Position numbers and translations under genes: made by a program. The notes under the pieces were generated by a model that worked only from the letters and a program-made list of their open reading frames with translations, was not told the origin of the DNA and did no database searches. From Legionellaceae bacterium (GTDB lineage Bacteria > Pseudomonadota > Gammaproteobacteria > Legionellales > Legionellaceae): a DNA stretch of 64,000 nucleotides. Where the stretch lies: NCBI GenBank assembly GCA_030696305.1, contig JAUYSP010000053.1:1-64000 (forward strand), written 5' to 3'. Shown one piece after another: positions 47,483 to 58,339 of this stretch (positions within the stretch are counted from its first letter, which is position 1; each line of letters starts with the position of its first letter).

Positions 47483-48970
47483 ATGAGCAAAGAATTACTA
47501 TTAGTCGCAGAGGCGTTATCCAATGAAAAAGGCGTCAGCAAAGAAGTCGTTTTAGAAGCGATTCAATCTGCCTTGGAATCTGCAACACGTAAGCTTTCAG
47601 GTATGGAGTTTGGAATCCGAGTTGAATTGGACCCTCGCCAAGGCGATTATGAAACCTTCCGTTATTGGGATGTTGTCGCTGATGATGAACTTGAATTTCC
47701 AGATCGCCAATTAACACTAGATGAAGCTATAGAGCGTAAGCCGAATGCTGCTATCGGTGACCATATTGAAGAGCCAATGGCTTCTATTGAATTTGGTCGT
47801 ATTGCCGCACAAACGGCTCGTCATGTTATTTTTCAAAAAATACGTGAAGCAGAACGTCGTTTAGTCGTCGATCAATTCATGGGTAAGATAGGTCAATTAG
47901 TTTATGGGACAGTGAAAAAAGTTACCCGTGATAATATTATTGTTGACTTAGGTGGTAAAGCAGAAGCCTTCATGCCACGTATTGAAATGTTGCCACAAGA
48001 AATGTTTCGTCCTAATGACCGGGTTAGAGCCTATTTATACGATATAGTTGAGCATGTACGCGGGCCCCAGCTTTTGATTAGCCGCGTACGAAAAGAAATG
48101 TTGATTGAATTGTTTCGTATTGAAGTTCCCGAAATCGGCGAAAATATTATCGAAGTTAAAGCTGCCGCGCGTGAGCCTGGTAGTCGTGCAAAAATTGCTG
48201 TAAAAACCAACGATGGTCGGATTGATCCAGTAGGTGCCTGCGTAGGAATGAGAGGTGCTCGCGTACAGGCAGTCTCAAGTGAGTTGGGTGGAGAGCGTGT
48301 TGATATTATTTTATGGGATGATAATCCTGCCCAATTAGTTATTAACGCCATGGCTCCAGCAGATATATCTTCTATTGTTGTTGACGAAGATACGCATACA
48401 ATGGATCTTGCTGTACATAAAGATCAACTCTCACAGGCAATTGGTCGTAATGGACAAAACGTAAGACTTGCTAGTCAACTCACGGGTTGGACATTAAATG
48501 TGATGACTGTTGAAGAATTCGAAGGGAAAAGTCAAGAGGAATCTGCAAAGACAGTTAAGTTATTTGTAGAAACTTTAGAAATTGATGAAGAAATTGCAGC
48601 ATTGTTAATTGCCCATGGATTTTCTTCGTTAGAAGAGGTAGCTTACGTTCCTAAAGATGAATTATTGGCAATTGAAGAATTTGATGATGAAATAGTGGAA
48701 GAATTACGTAATCGAGCTAATGACATTTTGTTGGCACAAGCACTTACTTCTGACGCTACTTCAGTAGATGAAGTCGATTTAGTATCGATGGAAGGCATGA
48801 CTGAAAAATTGGTTGAGCAACTTGCTGAGATCGGCGTACACACTATGGATGATTTAGCAGAGCAATCTGTGGATGAATTGTTGGTTATTTCTGGAATGAC
48901 AGAAAAGAAAGCCGGTTCACTCATAATGAAAGCGCGTGAGCCTTGGTTTAAAGAGGAAAAAGCAGAATAA
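47483..48970 (+). CDS. nusA: Transcription termination/antitermination protein NusA
   Basis: 495 residues: N-terminal RNA-polymerase-binding domain, S1 domain (about 135-200, [20 protein letters not shown]), two KH domains ([14 protein letters not shown] and [13 protein letters not shown]), and two C-terminal acidic helix-hairpin-helix repeats, the gammaproteobacterial form. The frame opens with GTG 47471, but ATG 47483 ([12 protein letters not shown]) has GAGG six bases upstream; ATG 47480 is an alternative. Confidence 0.96.
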   Translation: MSKELLLVAEALSNEKGVSKEVVLEAIQSALESATRKLSGMEFGIRVELDPRQGDYETFRYWDVVADDELEFPDRQLTLDEAIERKPNAAIGDHIEEPMASIEFGRIAAQTARHVIFQKIREAERRLVVDQFMGKIGQLVYGTVKKVTRDNIIVDLGGKAEAFMPRIEMLPQEMFRPNDRVRAYLYDIVEHVRGPQLLISRVRKEMLIELFRIEVPEIGENIIEVKAAAREPGSRAKIAVKTNDGRIDPVGACVGMRGARVQAVSSELGGERVDIILWDDNPAQLVINAMAPADISSIVVDEDTHTMDLAVHKDQLSQAIGRNGQNVRLASQLTGWTLNVMTVEEFEGKSQEESAKTVKLFVETLEIDEEIAALLIAHGFSSLEEVAYVPKDELLAIEEFDDEIVEELRNRANDILLAQALTSDATSVDEVDLVSMEGMTEKLVEQLAEIGVHTMDDLAEQSVDELLVISGMTEKKAGSLIMKAREPWFKEEKAE

Positions 48971-49001
48971 TAATTGTATTAAGCTGCTGATGACGAAATA
49001 A

Positions 49002-49049
49002 AATAGTTATGACTCATAAAATCAATGATTTTAATAAGTCATAACTATT
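49002..49049. repeat. Long AT-rich inverted repeat between nusA and infB
   Basis: An arm starting AATAGTTATGACT at 49002 pairs, over about 23 bases with only two or three differences, with an arm ending AGTCATAACTATT at 49049. A third, direct copy of AATAGTTATGA begins at 49059. The hairpin has almost no loop and no following T tract. It may be an mRNA processing or stability site within the operon, or a decayed mini-element. Confidence 0.6.
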
Positions 49050-49110
49050 AGTATATTAATAGTTATGAATAGAGCCGGCTCTTAAAGAACGGCTTAGAGG
49101 GGACTAAATT

Positions 49111-51663
49111 ATGGCGGATGTGACGGTTAAACAGTTGGCTCAAGTCGTGGGTATCCCTGTTGAACGCTTATTAAATCAGTTGCAAGAAGCTGGATTAACG
49201 ATTGTTGATGAGCAACAAACTGTAACTGAAGAGCAAAAACGAACGCTTCTTAATCATTTGAAAAGCGGCACCAACCGATCTGAGCGAGTAGCGCCCGAAC
49301 GAATTACATTACGCCGTAAAAGTGTATCCCAAGTGACTGGACATGATGCGCACAGTGGGAAGAAAGTTAATATTGAAGTGCGTAAAAAACGTGTTTACGT
49401 TAAACGACCTACCGAAGATATGCCTGTTGAAGACGTTGAAGAAGAAGCTCCCCTGCTCGAAGAAAATCAAGAGCAAATCATCACAACTACGGAAGAAAGC
49501 TCGTTAGTGGATGAAGTCACAACATTACAGAATGAAATTGAAGCAACAGAAACGCTTGAAGCGCCCGCTGTAGTTGAAAACGAAGTACCTTCCGAAATAA
49601 CGTCGGAAGCGACCGTTGAACCAGTAAAGGCCCCTGAATCTTTAGAGAAAGACGGTGCTAAAGCTGCTGACAAGGGAATAAAGAAAAAAGTTGTTACCAA
49701 AGAAGAGCCCGAAGCAGCGAAAACAGATTTTAAACGTAACAAACGTGCTAAAAACAAGCCTAATCTCCCATTGCGGGATGAAATGGATGACTCTGGGGTT
49801 TATCCTAAACGACATAAACCTAAAAAACGTAAATTTAATGAGAAATCAGATAAATACCGTGAAGCAGAGGAAGCATTAACTCATGGATTTGAAATGCCCA
49901 CAATGCCTACAATACGCGATGTCTATGTTCCAGAAACGATAACTGTTGCTGATTTAGCTAAAAAAATGTCAGTCAAGGCAGCCGAAGTTATCAAAATAAT
50001 GATTGGCCTTGGAGCAATGGCTACAATCAATCAGGTGATTGATCAAGAAACAGCGATGATTGTAGTTGAAGAAATGGGTCACAAAGCATTTGCTTTTCAA
50101 GATAATGCTATTGAAGAAAGTTTAGACAATGCCGTTTCGAAGGGTAGCGAAGAGTTGCCACGTGCACCAGTGGTGACAATCATGGGACACGTTGATCATG
50201 GTAAAACCTCATTATTAGACTACATTCGAACAGCAAAGGTTGCAGCCGGCGAAGCAGGTGGTATCACACAACATATTGGTGCGTATCATGTGAGTACACC
50301 AAAGGGCGATATTACATTCTTAGATACTCCGGGGCATGCGGCGTTCACAGCAATGCGTGCTCGTGGCGCACAAGCAACTGATATTGTTATTTTGATTGTT
50401 GCAGCTGATGACGGTGTGAAACCTCAAACAATCGAGGCTGTCCAGCATGCTAAAGCAGCTAAAGTGCCTATTATTGTTGCTATTAATAAAATGGATAAAC
50501 CAGGTGCTGATTCAGAGCGTGTGATGAATGAGCTATCAAATTATGAAGTCATCCCTGAGGCGTGGGGTGGCGATACGATGTTTGTAAATATTTCTGCCAA
50601 ATCTGGTTTGGGGATTGATCAATTATTAGATGCTATTTTACTTCAGTCGGAAGTATTAGAGTTAAAAGCGCATACTGATGGCGCTGCAAAAGGCGTCGTG
50701 ATTGAATCGCGCTTAGATAAAGGCCGCGGCCCTGTGGCTACTGTATTGGTTCAGCGTGGTACATTGAGAAAAGGCGATATAATTTTAGCTGGTTTTCAAT
50801 ACGGACGTGTTCGAGCTCTTGTTAGTGATCATGGTACATTGGTCGATAGTGCCGGTCCGTCGATGCCAGTAGAAATATTAGGGTTATCAGCGATTCCTCA
50901 TGCGGGTGACGAGGCAATAGTTGTTCCTGATGAAAAAAGAGCTCGTGAAGTGGCTTTGTTTCGACAAGGTAAATTCAGAGATGTCAAATTAGCTAGACGC
51001 CAAAAAACATCATTAGAAGGCATTTTTGAAAATATGACCGCTGCTGAAGTAAAAGTATTGAATATTGTACTTAAAGCAGATGTGCAAGGCTCGGTTGAAG
51101 CAATTTCAGATGCGCTTGTTAAATTATCGAACGAAGAAGTTAAGGTTGAGGTTATCGCTAATGGTGTTGGTGGTATTACCGAATCTGATGTTCATTTAGC
51201 ACTTGCTTCTAATGCATTATTAGTTGGTTTTAACGTGCGAGCAGATACTGGTGCAAAACGCTTATCTGAGCAAGAGTCTGTGCCTCTTCATTATTACAGC
51301 GTCATTTATGATATTGTTGACCAGGTAAAAGGCGCGTTATCAGGAATGTTAGCACCACAATTCAAAGAAGAAATTGTTGGTATAGCCGAAGTACGGGATG
51401 TATTCCGATCACCAAAAATTGGCGCGATTGCAGGTTGTATGGTAACCGAAGGTGTTATCAAGCGAAATAATCCGATTCGTGTGTTACGTGATAATGTGGT
51501 TATTTATGAAGGTACACTTGAGTCGTTACGTCGTTTTAAAGATGACGTATCCGAAGTAAGACAAGGTTTTGAATGTGGAATCGGCGTAAAAAATTACAAT
51601 GATGTGAAAGCGGGTGACTTAATTGAAGTATTCGAAACGGTCGAATTAAAGCGTAATTTGTGA
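49111..51663 (+). CDS. infB: Translation initiation factor IF-2
   Basis: 850 residues. N-terminal IF2-N domain ([20 protein letters not shown]), a long charged linker (about 60-250) rich in Glu/Lys, a second IF2-N-type domain (near 270-320), then the GTPase domain with [17 protein letters not shown] and NKMDKP from about residue 355, and domains binding fMet-tRNA. GAGGGG precedes ATG 49111. Delivers the initiator tRNA encoded just upstream. Confidence 0.97.
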   Translation: MADVTVKQLAQVVGIPVERLLNQLQEAGLTIVDEQQTVTEEQKRTLLNHLKSGTNRSERVAPERITLRRKSVSQVTGHDAHSGKKVNIEVRKKRVYVKRPTEDMPVEDVEEEAPLLEENQEQIITTTEESSLVDEVTTLQNEIEATETLEAPAVVENEVPSEITSEATVEPVKAPESLEKDGAKAADKGIKKKVVTKEEPEAAKTDFKRNKRAKNKPNLPLRDEMDDSGVYPKRHKPKKRKFNEKSDKYREAEEALTHGFEMPTMPTIRDVYVPETITVADLAKKMSVKAAEVIKIMIGLGAMATINQVIDQETAMIVVEEMGHKAFAFQDNAIEESLDNAVSKGSEELPRAPVVTIMGHVDHGKTSLLDYIRTAKVAAGEAGGITQHIGAYHVSTPKGDITFLDTPGHAAFTAMRARGAQATDIVILIVAADDGVKPQTIEAVQHAKAAKVPIIVAINKMDKPGADSERVMNELSNYEVIPEAWGGDTMFVNISAKSGLGIDQLLDAILLQSEVLELKAHTDGAAKGVVIESRLDKGRGPVATVLVQRGTLRKGDIILAGFQYGRVRALVSDHGTLVDSAGPSMPVEILGLSAIPHAGDEAIVVPDEKRAREVALFRQGKFRDVKLARRQKTSLEGIFENMTAAEVKVLNIVLKADVQGSVEAISDALVKLSNEEVKVEVIANGVGGITESDVHLALASNALLVGFNVRADTGAKRLSEQESVPLHYYSVIYDIVDQVKGALSGMLAPQFKEEIVGIAEVRDVFRSPKIGAIAGCMVTEGVIKRNNPIRVLRDNVVIYEGTLESLRRFKDDVSEVRQGFECGIGVKNYNDVKAGDLIEVFETVELKRNL

Positions 51664-51672
51664 TGAATAAGT

Positions 51673-52047
51673 ATGAGTGATTTTAAAAGAACAGATCGCA
51701 TTGCAGAAATGATGCAACGCAAATTGGCGCAACTGATTCAGCAGGAAATAAAAGACCCTCGTCTGCCAGGGTTAATTACAATTTCTGCTGTTCAGGTAAC
51801 GAAAGATTTGAGCCATTCTAAAGTTTACTTTACTGTTTTTAATGGTAATCCTGCTGAAACGGAATCTATTTTAAACGCAGCTAGTAGTTATTTACGAACA
51901 GCCCTTGCAAGAACAGTTACCTTGCGTACCGTACCTCAATTGCATTTTATATATGATAAATCAATAGAATACGGTACTCGGTTAAGTCGTTTGATAGATG
52001 AAGTAAATCAACCTCATGACGATGATAATAGCTCTCCGACGAGCTAA
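51673..52047 (+). CDS. rbfA: Ribosome-binding factor A
   Basis: 124 residues, KH-fold 30S maturation factor. Visible: [38 protein letters not shown], and [18 protein letters not shown]. Nine bases after infB. Confidence 0.96.
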   Translation: MSDFKRTDRIAEMMQRKLAQLIQQEIKDPRLPGLITISAVQVTKDLSHSKVYFTVFNGNPAETESILNAASSYLRTALARTVTLRTVPQLHFIYDKSIEYGTRLSRLIDEVNQPHDDDNSSPTS

Positions 52048-52153
52048 TGGTATATACGCAAAACTTTCAAATTTAATTTAAATTATATAAACCGCGACTT
52101 TACGCATGATAAATTAAATAGGGATGTTTTCCTGGGCGGAGTGATCTCTTTTA

Positions 52154-53047
52154 ATGAAAGAAAAAGTTAATATCAATGGTATTATTCTTGTTAATAAACC
52201 TCAAAATCTCACCTCAAATGCAGTCCTTCAAAGGGTAAAGCACTTATTTCATGCTAAAAAAGCGGGTCATACTGGTAGTCTTGATCCGCTTGCTACAGGC
52301 ATGTTGCCATTATGTTTTGGTGAGGCAACTAAATTTTCTCAATTCCTACTTGATGCGGATAAGTGTTATGAAGTAACAGGCCGCTTAGGTATTAAAACCA
52401 ATTCGGGGGATTCGACGGGAGAGGTCATTGCAACCACGTCGGATTTTACTATTTCAGATGAGGCCCTCGCAGTCGTTTTAGAATCGTTTAGGGGGCCTAT
52501 TCAACAAATTCCCCCCATGTTTTCGGCCTTAAAGCATCAAGGATTGCCTTTATATAAATTGGCACGCAAAGGCATCGAAATAGAACGAAAAGCGCGGGAT
52601 GTTACTATTCACCGGTTACAATTAATTCATTTTGATGGTCATGATATTAAATTAAGCGTTTCATGTACTAAAGGAACCTATATTCGCAGTTTAATTGAGG
52701 ATATAGGGGATCAATTAGGTGTGGGTGCACACATTACTCAATTACATCGATGTTATACGGCCGGCTTTGAAGGACAAGAGATGCATACTCTAGATGAGTT
52801 AACTGCAATGCCAGCTGAGCAGTTATTGTCTTGTTTATTGCCTGAGGATCGAGCGATTCAAAATTTGCCACGTATAGAATTAACTGTTGATCAAGGGTTG
52901 ATGCTGTATCAAGGTAAAATCGTTCCGGATTTAGATATGACTCTTGGTTTGGTGCGATTATATGTTGAAAAAAAACTGATGGGGATTGGTGAGTTTGATT
53001 TAAATGGTGCATTAAAAGCCAAACGTTTAATTTCGAGAGCTGAATGA
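52154..53047 (+). CDS. truB: tRNA pseudouridine-55 synthase
   Basis: 297 residues: makes pseudouridine 55 in the T-loop of tRNAs. Catalytic Asp is in GHTGSLDPLATGMLP; other blocks are YEVTGRLGIKTNSGDSTGE, PPMFSALKHQG and CTKGTYIRSL, followed by a C-terminal PUA-like part. Separated from rbfA by 106 AT-rich bases. The rpsO-pnp pair that often follows truB is absent here. Confidence 0.96.
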   Translation: MKEKVNINGIILVNKPQNLTSNAVLQRVKHLFHAKKAGHTGSLDPLATGMLPLCFGEATKFSQFLLDADKCYEVTGRLGIKTNSGDSTGEVIATTSDFTISDEALAVVLESFRGPIQQIPPMFSALKHQGLPLYKLARKGIEIERKARDVTIHRLQLIHFDGHDIKLSVSCTKGTYIRSLIEDIGDQLGVGAHITQLHRCYTAGFEGQEMHTLDELTAMPAEQLLSCLLPEDRAIQNLPRIELTVDQGLMLYQGKIVPDLDMTLGLVRLYVEKKLMGIGEFDLNGALKAKRLISRAE

Positions 53048-53910
53048 CACCAATTTTAAATATTATTGGCGCTGGTCGAGTCGGACAAACTTTGGCACAT
53101 TTATGGGTAAAAAATCAATTAGTTCAAATCGGTGGCGTTTATAATCAAACGAAACATAGTACTCTGAAAGCGATTGAGTTTATTGGTCAAGGAGCTTATT
53201 GTAATAGTTTGATGGTGTTACCTCAGGCTGATATCATTTTAATTTCAACACCGGATGAATTTATTTCTGAGATTGCAAAAACAGTTTCTTCAAATCTTAA
53301 TATTAAAAATCAAGCTATTGTGTTTCATTGTAGTGGTACCTTGGATTCCGATACGCTGCTTCCATTTAAAGAAAAAGGTTGCTTCATTGCTAGTGTTCAT
53401 CCTATGACCAGTGTTAATCGGCCAGATATACGAGTTACTGATTATGCTGGTACTTACTGTGCAATGGAAGGTGATGATGTAGCACTTGCTGTAATTGGCC
53501 CTTTATTTAAGGCGATCGGATCAATTGTGTATCCGATAAAAAAAGCGAAAAAAGCTTTGTATCATGCAGCGGGCGTGTTTGCGTCTAATTACATGGTCAC
53601 GTTATCACAACAGGCATTAGATTGCTTATTGGAGTCAGGAGTTGAGGAAAAGATAGCGATGCCGTTAACACTTAACCTGATGCGAAGTACACTTACTAAT
53701 TTAGAGCATACATTGTCTTCTAAGGCGGCACTGACAGGCCCCATTCAACGGGGAGATTTAACAATCATTAAAAAGCATTTAGAGACTTTCACCGATAATC
53801 AAAAACGTGAACTCTATCAATTGCTGGGTCAAGCTACGTTAGCGCTCACGGAATTATCCCCCGAGGTCCGTTTACAGATTTTAAGCCAGTTCACTTCGAA
53901 GAGCCGTTAG
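53044..53910 (+). CDS. Rossmann-fold and DUF2520 domain protein
   Basis: 288 residues. N-terminal nucleotide-binding motif NIIGAGRVGQTLAHL and a C-terminal helical domain (YHAAGVFASNYMVTLSQQALD) match the Rossmann-like/DUF2520 family, related to ProC and ketopantoate-reductase-type dehydrogenases. Substrate unknown. It overlaps truB by four bases (ATGA) and is convergent with rsmB. Confidence 0.88.
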   Translation: MTPILNIIGAGRVGQTLAHLWVKNQLVQIGGVYNQTKHSTLKAIEFIGQGAYCNSLMVLPQADIILISTPDEFISEIAKTVSSNLNIKNQAIVFHCSGTLDSDTLLPFKEKGCFIASVHPMTSVNRPDIRVTDYAGTYCAMEGDDVALAVIGPLFKAIGSIVYPIKKAKKALYHAAGVFASNYMVTLSQQALDCLLESGVEEKIAMPLTLNLMRSTLTNLEHTLSSKAALTGPIQRGDLTIIKKHLETFTDNQKRELYQLLGQATLALTELSPEVRLQILSQFTSKSR

Positions 53911-53922
53911 AAATAATTCTAA

Positions 53923-55209
53923 TCAGGATATTTTTTTTATTAGGATACTATAAAAAAATCCATCCATATTTTCTTCCCCGGGTAAAATTTGCCAGCCATG
54001 CCCTGTGGAATGCCCCCAAGGTTTAATATCAGTTAAATACTCACAATCGTCATGCTGTTCTACAAACTGAGCAATTTGCTGTTCATTCTCTACCGGCATA
54101 ATAGAACAGGTTGCATAAACTAATCGACCGCCTGGTGCCAAAAGAGGCCACAGAGCTGTTAATATACCCTGTTGTAATTGAGTAATTACCTTAATTTCAT
54201 CGGGAGTTCTTAATAGTTTAATATCAGGATTTCGGCGAATAACACCTGTGGCAGAGCACGGTGCATCCAACAAAATTCGATCAAAAAGTACACCATCCCA
54301 CCACTTGGTAGGAGAGAGTGCATCACCTTCTTGTAATGTGACTGGAAGCATTAATCGAGCGAGATTTTCACGTACCCGTTCGAGTCGATGAGGTTCAATA
54401 TCAAGGGCTATACACTCGGCTAGTTCAGGCTCCATTTCGAGGATGTGGCACGTTTTACCGCCTGGTGCACAACACGCGTCTAAAACGCGTAAATTCGGTT
54501 TTAGATCCAGTAAAGACGCGGCTAATTGTGCAGCTGTATCTTGTACCGAGACGAGACCCTCGGCAAATCCAGGCAAATCGTGGACCGAGCACGCATTGGA
54601 TAATATCAATCCATCAGGCGTGTTCGGATTGAGTGCTGCATCCATATCGTTTTCATGTAGGCAAGTTAGATAATCTCTTATATTCGTGCGTTGTTGATTA
54701 ACACGTAAGCTCATCGGAGGATGTTGATCATTAGCAGTTAAGATCGATTGCCAATCATTCGGCCAATCGTTTTTTATTTGTTTTATAAACCAAGCAGGAT
54801 GCCCGTATTGATAGGCAATGTTTTGGTCTAACTTACTTAAGAGAATATCTTTTTCTCGACAATAGCGTCGTAAAATGGCATTAACCAGCCCTTTGGCCCA
54901 CGTTTTTTTTAGTTGATCCAATAACGCTACCGTTTCTTGTACGACTGCATAATCAGGGATATTTAAAAAATGTAATTGATAAAGACCAATTAAGATACAA
55001 AGCCAGACATCGATTTCTTTAGGCCGCTTAGTTAACAACGAATTGGCAAGTGCCTCAAGACGGATATAATGACGACATACGCCAAAACAAATTTCTTTCG
55101 TGAGAGGGGTAGGTGTTGGATTAGTTTTTAACACATGAGATAAAGGCGTTTTTTGTTGTAGTACCGATTTTAATATCGTAACAGCCTGAAGTCGCTCGGT
55201 TTTTTTCAT
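53923..55209 (-). CDS. rsmB: 16S rRNA m5C967 methyltransferase
   Basis: 428 residues: N-terminal NusB-like RNA-binding domain (to about 140) and a C-terminal SAM-dependent methyltransferase. Visible: [30 protein letters not shown] with one catalytic Cys, and [12 protein letters not shown] with the other. Last gene of def-fmt-rsmB; the start overlaps fmt by four bases. Confidence 0.95.
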   Translation of the reverse strand: MKKTERLQAVTILKSVLQQKTPLSHVLKTNPTPTPLTKEICFGVCRHYIRLEALANSLLTKRPKEIDVWLCILIGLYQLHFLNIPDYAVVQETVALLDQLKKTWAKGLVNAILRRYCREKDILLSKLDQNIAYQYGHPAWFIKQIKNDWPNDWQSILTANDQHPPMSLRVNQQRTNIRDYLTCLHENDMDAALNPNTPDGLILSNACSVHDLPGFAEGLVSVQDTAAQLAASLLDLKPNLRVLDACCAPGGKTCHILEMEPELAECIALDIEPHRLERVRENLARLMLPVTLQEGDALSPTKWWDGVLFDRILLDAPCSATGVIRRNPDIKLLRTPDEIKVITQLQQGILTALWPLLAPGGRLVYATCSIMPVENEQQIAQFVEQHDDCEYLTDIKPWGHSTGHGWQILPGEENMDGFFYSILIKKIS

Positions 55210-56150
55210 TTTAAAACCATATTAACACGTAGTTGATCGCGCCCAGCATTCAAATAATCGGCGATAGATAACGCTTTGCCACCTGCGAATTGTATTGTTT
55301 CAATTAATATGCAATCGTGTTGGGTATTAATCAAAATTCCCTCTTTATTAATAGATAAAATGGTTCCTGGCGCTTGCGATGCCAGTTGTTTAATAATTCG
55401 TGCTTTATGAATCCGAAAAGTCAGATCGCCGATTTGGGTGTAAGTAATTGGCCAAGGATTAAATGCCCGAATCTGCTGGTCAATCACATGAGCTGATTGC
55501 TGCCAATTAATTGCGGCATCTTCTTTGTTGATTTTGGGGGCATAAGTTGCCAATTCATGTTGTTGTTTTTCAGGATATATTTGATTGCTATTTAATTTAT
55601 TAAGTGTTTCCAACAATGGCTCGGCAGCTAAAGATGCTAAACGATCATGCAATGTTTCTGCCGTATCATCTGGACTAACGTCACAAACAATCGTACTAAG
55701 CATATCGCCAGTATCCATGCCTACATCCATTTGCATAATGGTAATCCCCGATTGTTTATCGCCATGCAATATGGCGTGCTGAATAGGTGATGCACCACGC
55801 CAGCGAGGCAATAAAGATGCATGCACATTAATACAACCTAAACGGGGGATAGCAAGCACTCGACGAGGTAGAATTAATCCATATGCAATAACAACTAGCA
55901 CATCCGGAGCAAGTGCTATTAGTTCTTGAATGGTTTCTTCTGCTTTGAAATGTAGGGGTTGATAAATTGGTATATCGTGTGCTTCAGCCCACACTTTTAT
56001 TGCGGACGCTTGCAATTTCCGTCCGCGCCCCGCTGGGCGATCGGGCTGTGTATAAGCAGCGATAATTTGGTGTTCAGAGGAAGCCAATGCTTCTAAGCAT
56101 GGTAATCCAAAAGCAGGGGTTCCTGCAAAAACAATACGAAGTGCTGTCAT
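55206..56150 (-). CDS. fmt: Methionyl-tRNA formyltransferase
   Basis: 314 residues: formylates the initiator Met-tRNA using 10-formyl-THF. Visible: [32 protein letters not shown] with catalytic Asn and His, and [11 protein letters not shown]-terminal tRNA-binding domain present. Overlaps def by four bases and rsmB by four bases. Confidence 0.96.
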   Translation of the reverse strand: MTALRIVFAGTPAFGLPCLEALASSEHQIIAAYTQPDRPAGRGRKLQASAIKVWAEAHDIPIYQPLHFKAEETIQELIALAPDVLVVIAYGLILPRRVLAIPRLGCINVHASLLPRWRGASPIQHAILHGDKQSGITIMQMDVGMDTGDMLSTIVCDVSPDDTAETLHDRLASLAAEPLLETLNKLNSNQIYPEKQQHELATYAPKINKEDAAINWQQSAHVIDQQIRAFNPWPITYTQIGDLTFRIHKARIIKQLASQAPGTILSINKEGILINTQHDCILIETIQFAGGKALSIADYLNAGRDQLRVNMVLK

Positions 56151-56653
56151 GAGTTTTTTTGGCGAAGGAATTTTTCTAATTTTTTTCTTGCCATCGTGCG
56201 TTTTAAAGGAGAAAGTAAATCAACATACAGCTTACCGTTCAAATGATCGATTTCGTGTTGAAAACATTCGCCAAGTAATCCAGATGCAGTCATTTCATAA
56301 AACTTTCCGGTGCGATCTTGTGCTCGCATGGTGACCGTATCGGCACGAGTAACCGTATCATAGACTCCTGGGACAGATAGGCAGCCTTCTTGATATTCGA
56401 CTTCACCTTCTGAAGCAATAATTTCTGGATTAATCAAGACTAGTTGTTGTGTTTTGTCGCCTATGACATCAATCACTGATAATCGAATATTGATTCCGAT
56501 CTGGGGTGCGGCTAATCCAACTCCTTTTGCGTCATACATTGTCTCAAACATATCATCGATCAATGTTTGGAGTTCCTCATCGATGGTTTCAATTTCTTTG
56601 GAGACTTTTCTAAGTCGCGCGTCAGGTAAATAAATAATTTTATGTATAGTCAT
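56147..56653 (-). CDS. def: Peptide deformylase
   Basis: 168 residues: metallohydrolase removing the N-formyl group from nascent proteins. All three motifs are visible: [20 protein letters not shown] with the metal Cys, and HEIDHLNG with the metal histidines. First gene of the def-fmt-rsmB unit, divergent from dprA 135 bases away. Confidence 0.97.
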   Translation of the reverse strand: MTIHKIIYLPDARLRKVSKEIETIDEELQTLIDDMFETMYDAKGVGLAAPQIGINIRLSVIDVIGDKTQQLVLINPEIIASEGEVEYQEGCLSVPGVYDTVTRADTVTMRAQDRTGKFYEMTASGLLGECFQHEIDHLNGKLYVDLLSPLKRTMARKKLEKFLRQKNS

Positions 56654-56788
56654 ATAAACCGGGTTTAAAAAAAATAAATACCTGATATTATCGCTGATTG
56701 AATGGATTGAAGCAACTAACCTTTACGTCATGGGCGTTAATTAACCTAAACACGGCGCCAAAGACCTGGATTACCTAATGGATTAACC

Positions 56789-57865
56789 ATGAATAACACG
56801 TTATATTTCCTCGCTCTAAATCGGATTTCGGGAGTCGGACCACGAACGGTTGCTCGATGTTTAAAGCTTTGGCCCAATTTAGCGGATTTATTCCGATTAT
56901 CGACATCGGAACTAAAAACAGTTGGATTTTCAGATAAAACAGCCCAAGCAATCAGCCAATTTGATTTTCATCAAGTGGATGCAGACTTGCAGTGGCAAGC
57001 GAAAAATGGTCACGAGTTGTTAACTTTAGAGCACCCCAATTATCCCGCACTATTGAAAGAAATTCACGATCCGCCTTTTGTTTTATATGCAAAAGGAAAT
57101 TTGTCCTGCTTACAACAGCCAACTATTGCCGTAGTCGGGACCCGCAATCCATCCGTTATAGGAAGTGAAACTGCGCGGCGTTTTTCTTTTGAATTAGCGA
57201 GACAAGGCATTACCATTGTGAGTGGTTTGGCTTTAGGGATAGATGCGCAAGCTCATACTGGTTGTTTGGAGGCGTCTGGTAAAACAATCGCTGTTTTAGC
57301 TACAGGAATAGATTGCATTTATCCTCGCCGACATGGATTGCTTGCTAGTCAAATTAGTGAAAACGGGTTGCTTTTGAGTGAATTTCCATTAAAAACTTCG
57401 CCAATCGCTGGACATTTTCCCCGTAGAAATCGTATAATAAGTGGCTTATCATTGTCCACCTTGGTTGTTGAGGCGGCAATGCGTAGTGGTTCTTTAATTA
57501 CAGCACGTTTTGCATTGGAGCAAAATCGCGATGTTTTGGCTATTCCAGGGTCGATTCATAATCCTCAAGCAAGAGGATGCCATCAGTTGTTGCAACAAGG
57601 AGCAAAATTAATAACATCCTCTCAGGATGTGCTGAGTGAGATAAATTTAGAATATTTTTTTGTTAAAAAGGTACTACCAAATGAATCAGTTGCATGCGAG
57701 AATGATAACCTAATACGGTGCATTGGATTTGAAGCGACAAGTATAGACCACATGATGTCCTGTAGTGGTTTGTCAATAAATGAAGTTATGTGTCAGTTAG
57801 TAGAATTAGAATTACAGGGTATGATTAATGCTGTTCCCGGCGGCTATATGAGGTGTGAACTATGA
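56789..57865 (+). CDS. dprA: DNA processing protein DprA
   Basis: 358 residues: protects incoming single-stranded DNA and loads RecA in natural transformation. Visible: Rossmann-like core with VVGTRNPSVIG, IVSGLALGIDAQAHTG, FPRRNRIISGLS and AAMRSGSLITARFALEQ. N-terminal helix-hairpin-helix part and a short C-terminal winged-helix part are present. It overlaps smg by four bases. Confidence 0.95.
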   Translation: MNNTLYFLALNRISGVGPRTVARCLKLWPNLADLFRLSTSELKTVGFSDKTAQAISQFDFHQVDADLQWQAKNGHELLTLEHPNYPALLKEIHDPPFVLYAKGNLSCLQQPTIAVVGTRNPSVIGSETARRFSFELARQGITIVSGLALGIDAQAHTGCLEASGKTIAVLATGIDCIYPRRHGLLASQISENGLLLSEFPLKTSPIAGHFPRRNRIISGLSLSTLVVEAAMRSGSLITARFALEQNRDVLAIPGSIHNPQARGCHQLLQQGAKLITSSQDVLSEINLEYFFVKKVLPNESVACENDNLIRCIGFEATSIDHMMSCSGLSINEVMCQLVELELQGMINAVPGGYMRCEL

Positions 57866-58308
57866 AAGATGGCTTGTTTGAAATGTTATTGAGTTTGTTT
57901 GAAAAAACATTAACGCAGTTAAAAGAAAAACATCAATCTGACTCAAGTGCTACTCAGGGAACAACGATGTTGGAATCGTTAACCTCAGATAAAAAAGTAG
58001 GGGTTGAAGTTCAAATTGTTAAACCTGCTAGTGAGCAAGGAATGCGTGTCTTTACTCGTGATGAGCAATTAAAGTTTACAAAGGCAAGTTATCAATTTTT
58101 AATGCGTATGGCATCTTTAGGTCTCATTGATCAACAAACGATGGAATTGGTTATTAACCGACTATTCTTTTCTGATTCACGTTTTGTATCATTACAAGAG
58201 ACTAAATGGACTATTCGTAATACGCTTGCACAAAGTCTAGACGCTGAACAGCTTGCGTTTCTTGAGCTTGTTCTTTATTTTAAAGAAGATGGGCTTTCCT
58301 TACATTAA
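57862..58308 (+). CDS. smg: Smg protein (DUF494)
   Basis: 148 residues, acidic, helical, conserved downstream of dprA in gammaproteobacteria and of unknown function. Visible: DGLFEMLLSLFE at the N-terminus, FTRDEQLKFTKASYQFLMRM, and LDAEQLAFLELVLYF near the C-terminus. Translationally coupled to dprA. Confidence 0.9.
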   Translation: MKDGLFEMLLSLFEKTLTQLKEKHQSDSSATQGTTMLESLTSDKKVGVEVQIVKPASEQGMRVFTRDEQLKFTKASYQFLMRMASLGLIDQQTMELVINRLFFSDSRFVSLQETKWTIRNTLAQSLDAEQLAFLELVLYFKEDGLSLH

Positions 58309-58339
58309 AGCTGTTTCCCGTTAAAAAGGGCTATGTTAC

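Noticed and set aside
48971-49110. A small RNA gene between nusA and infB
   Set aside because: The palindrome has no promoter or T-tract terminator around it; a repeat or processing site is the simpler reading.
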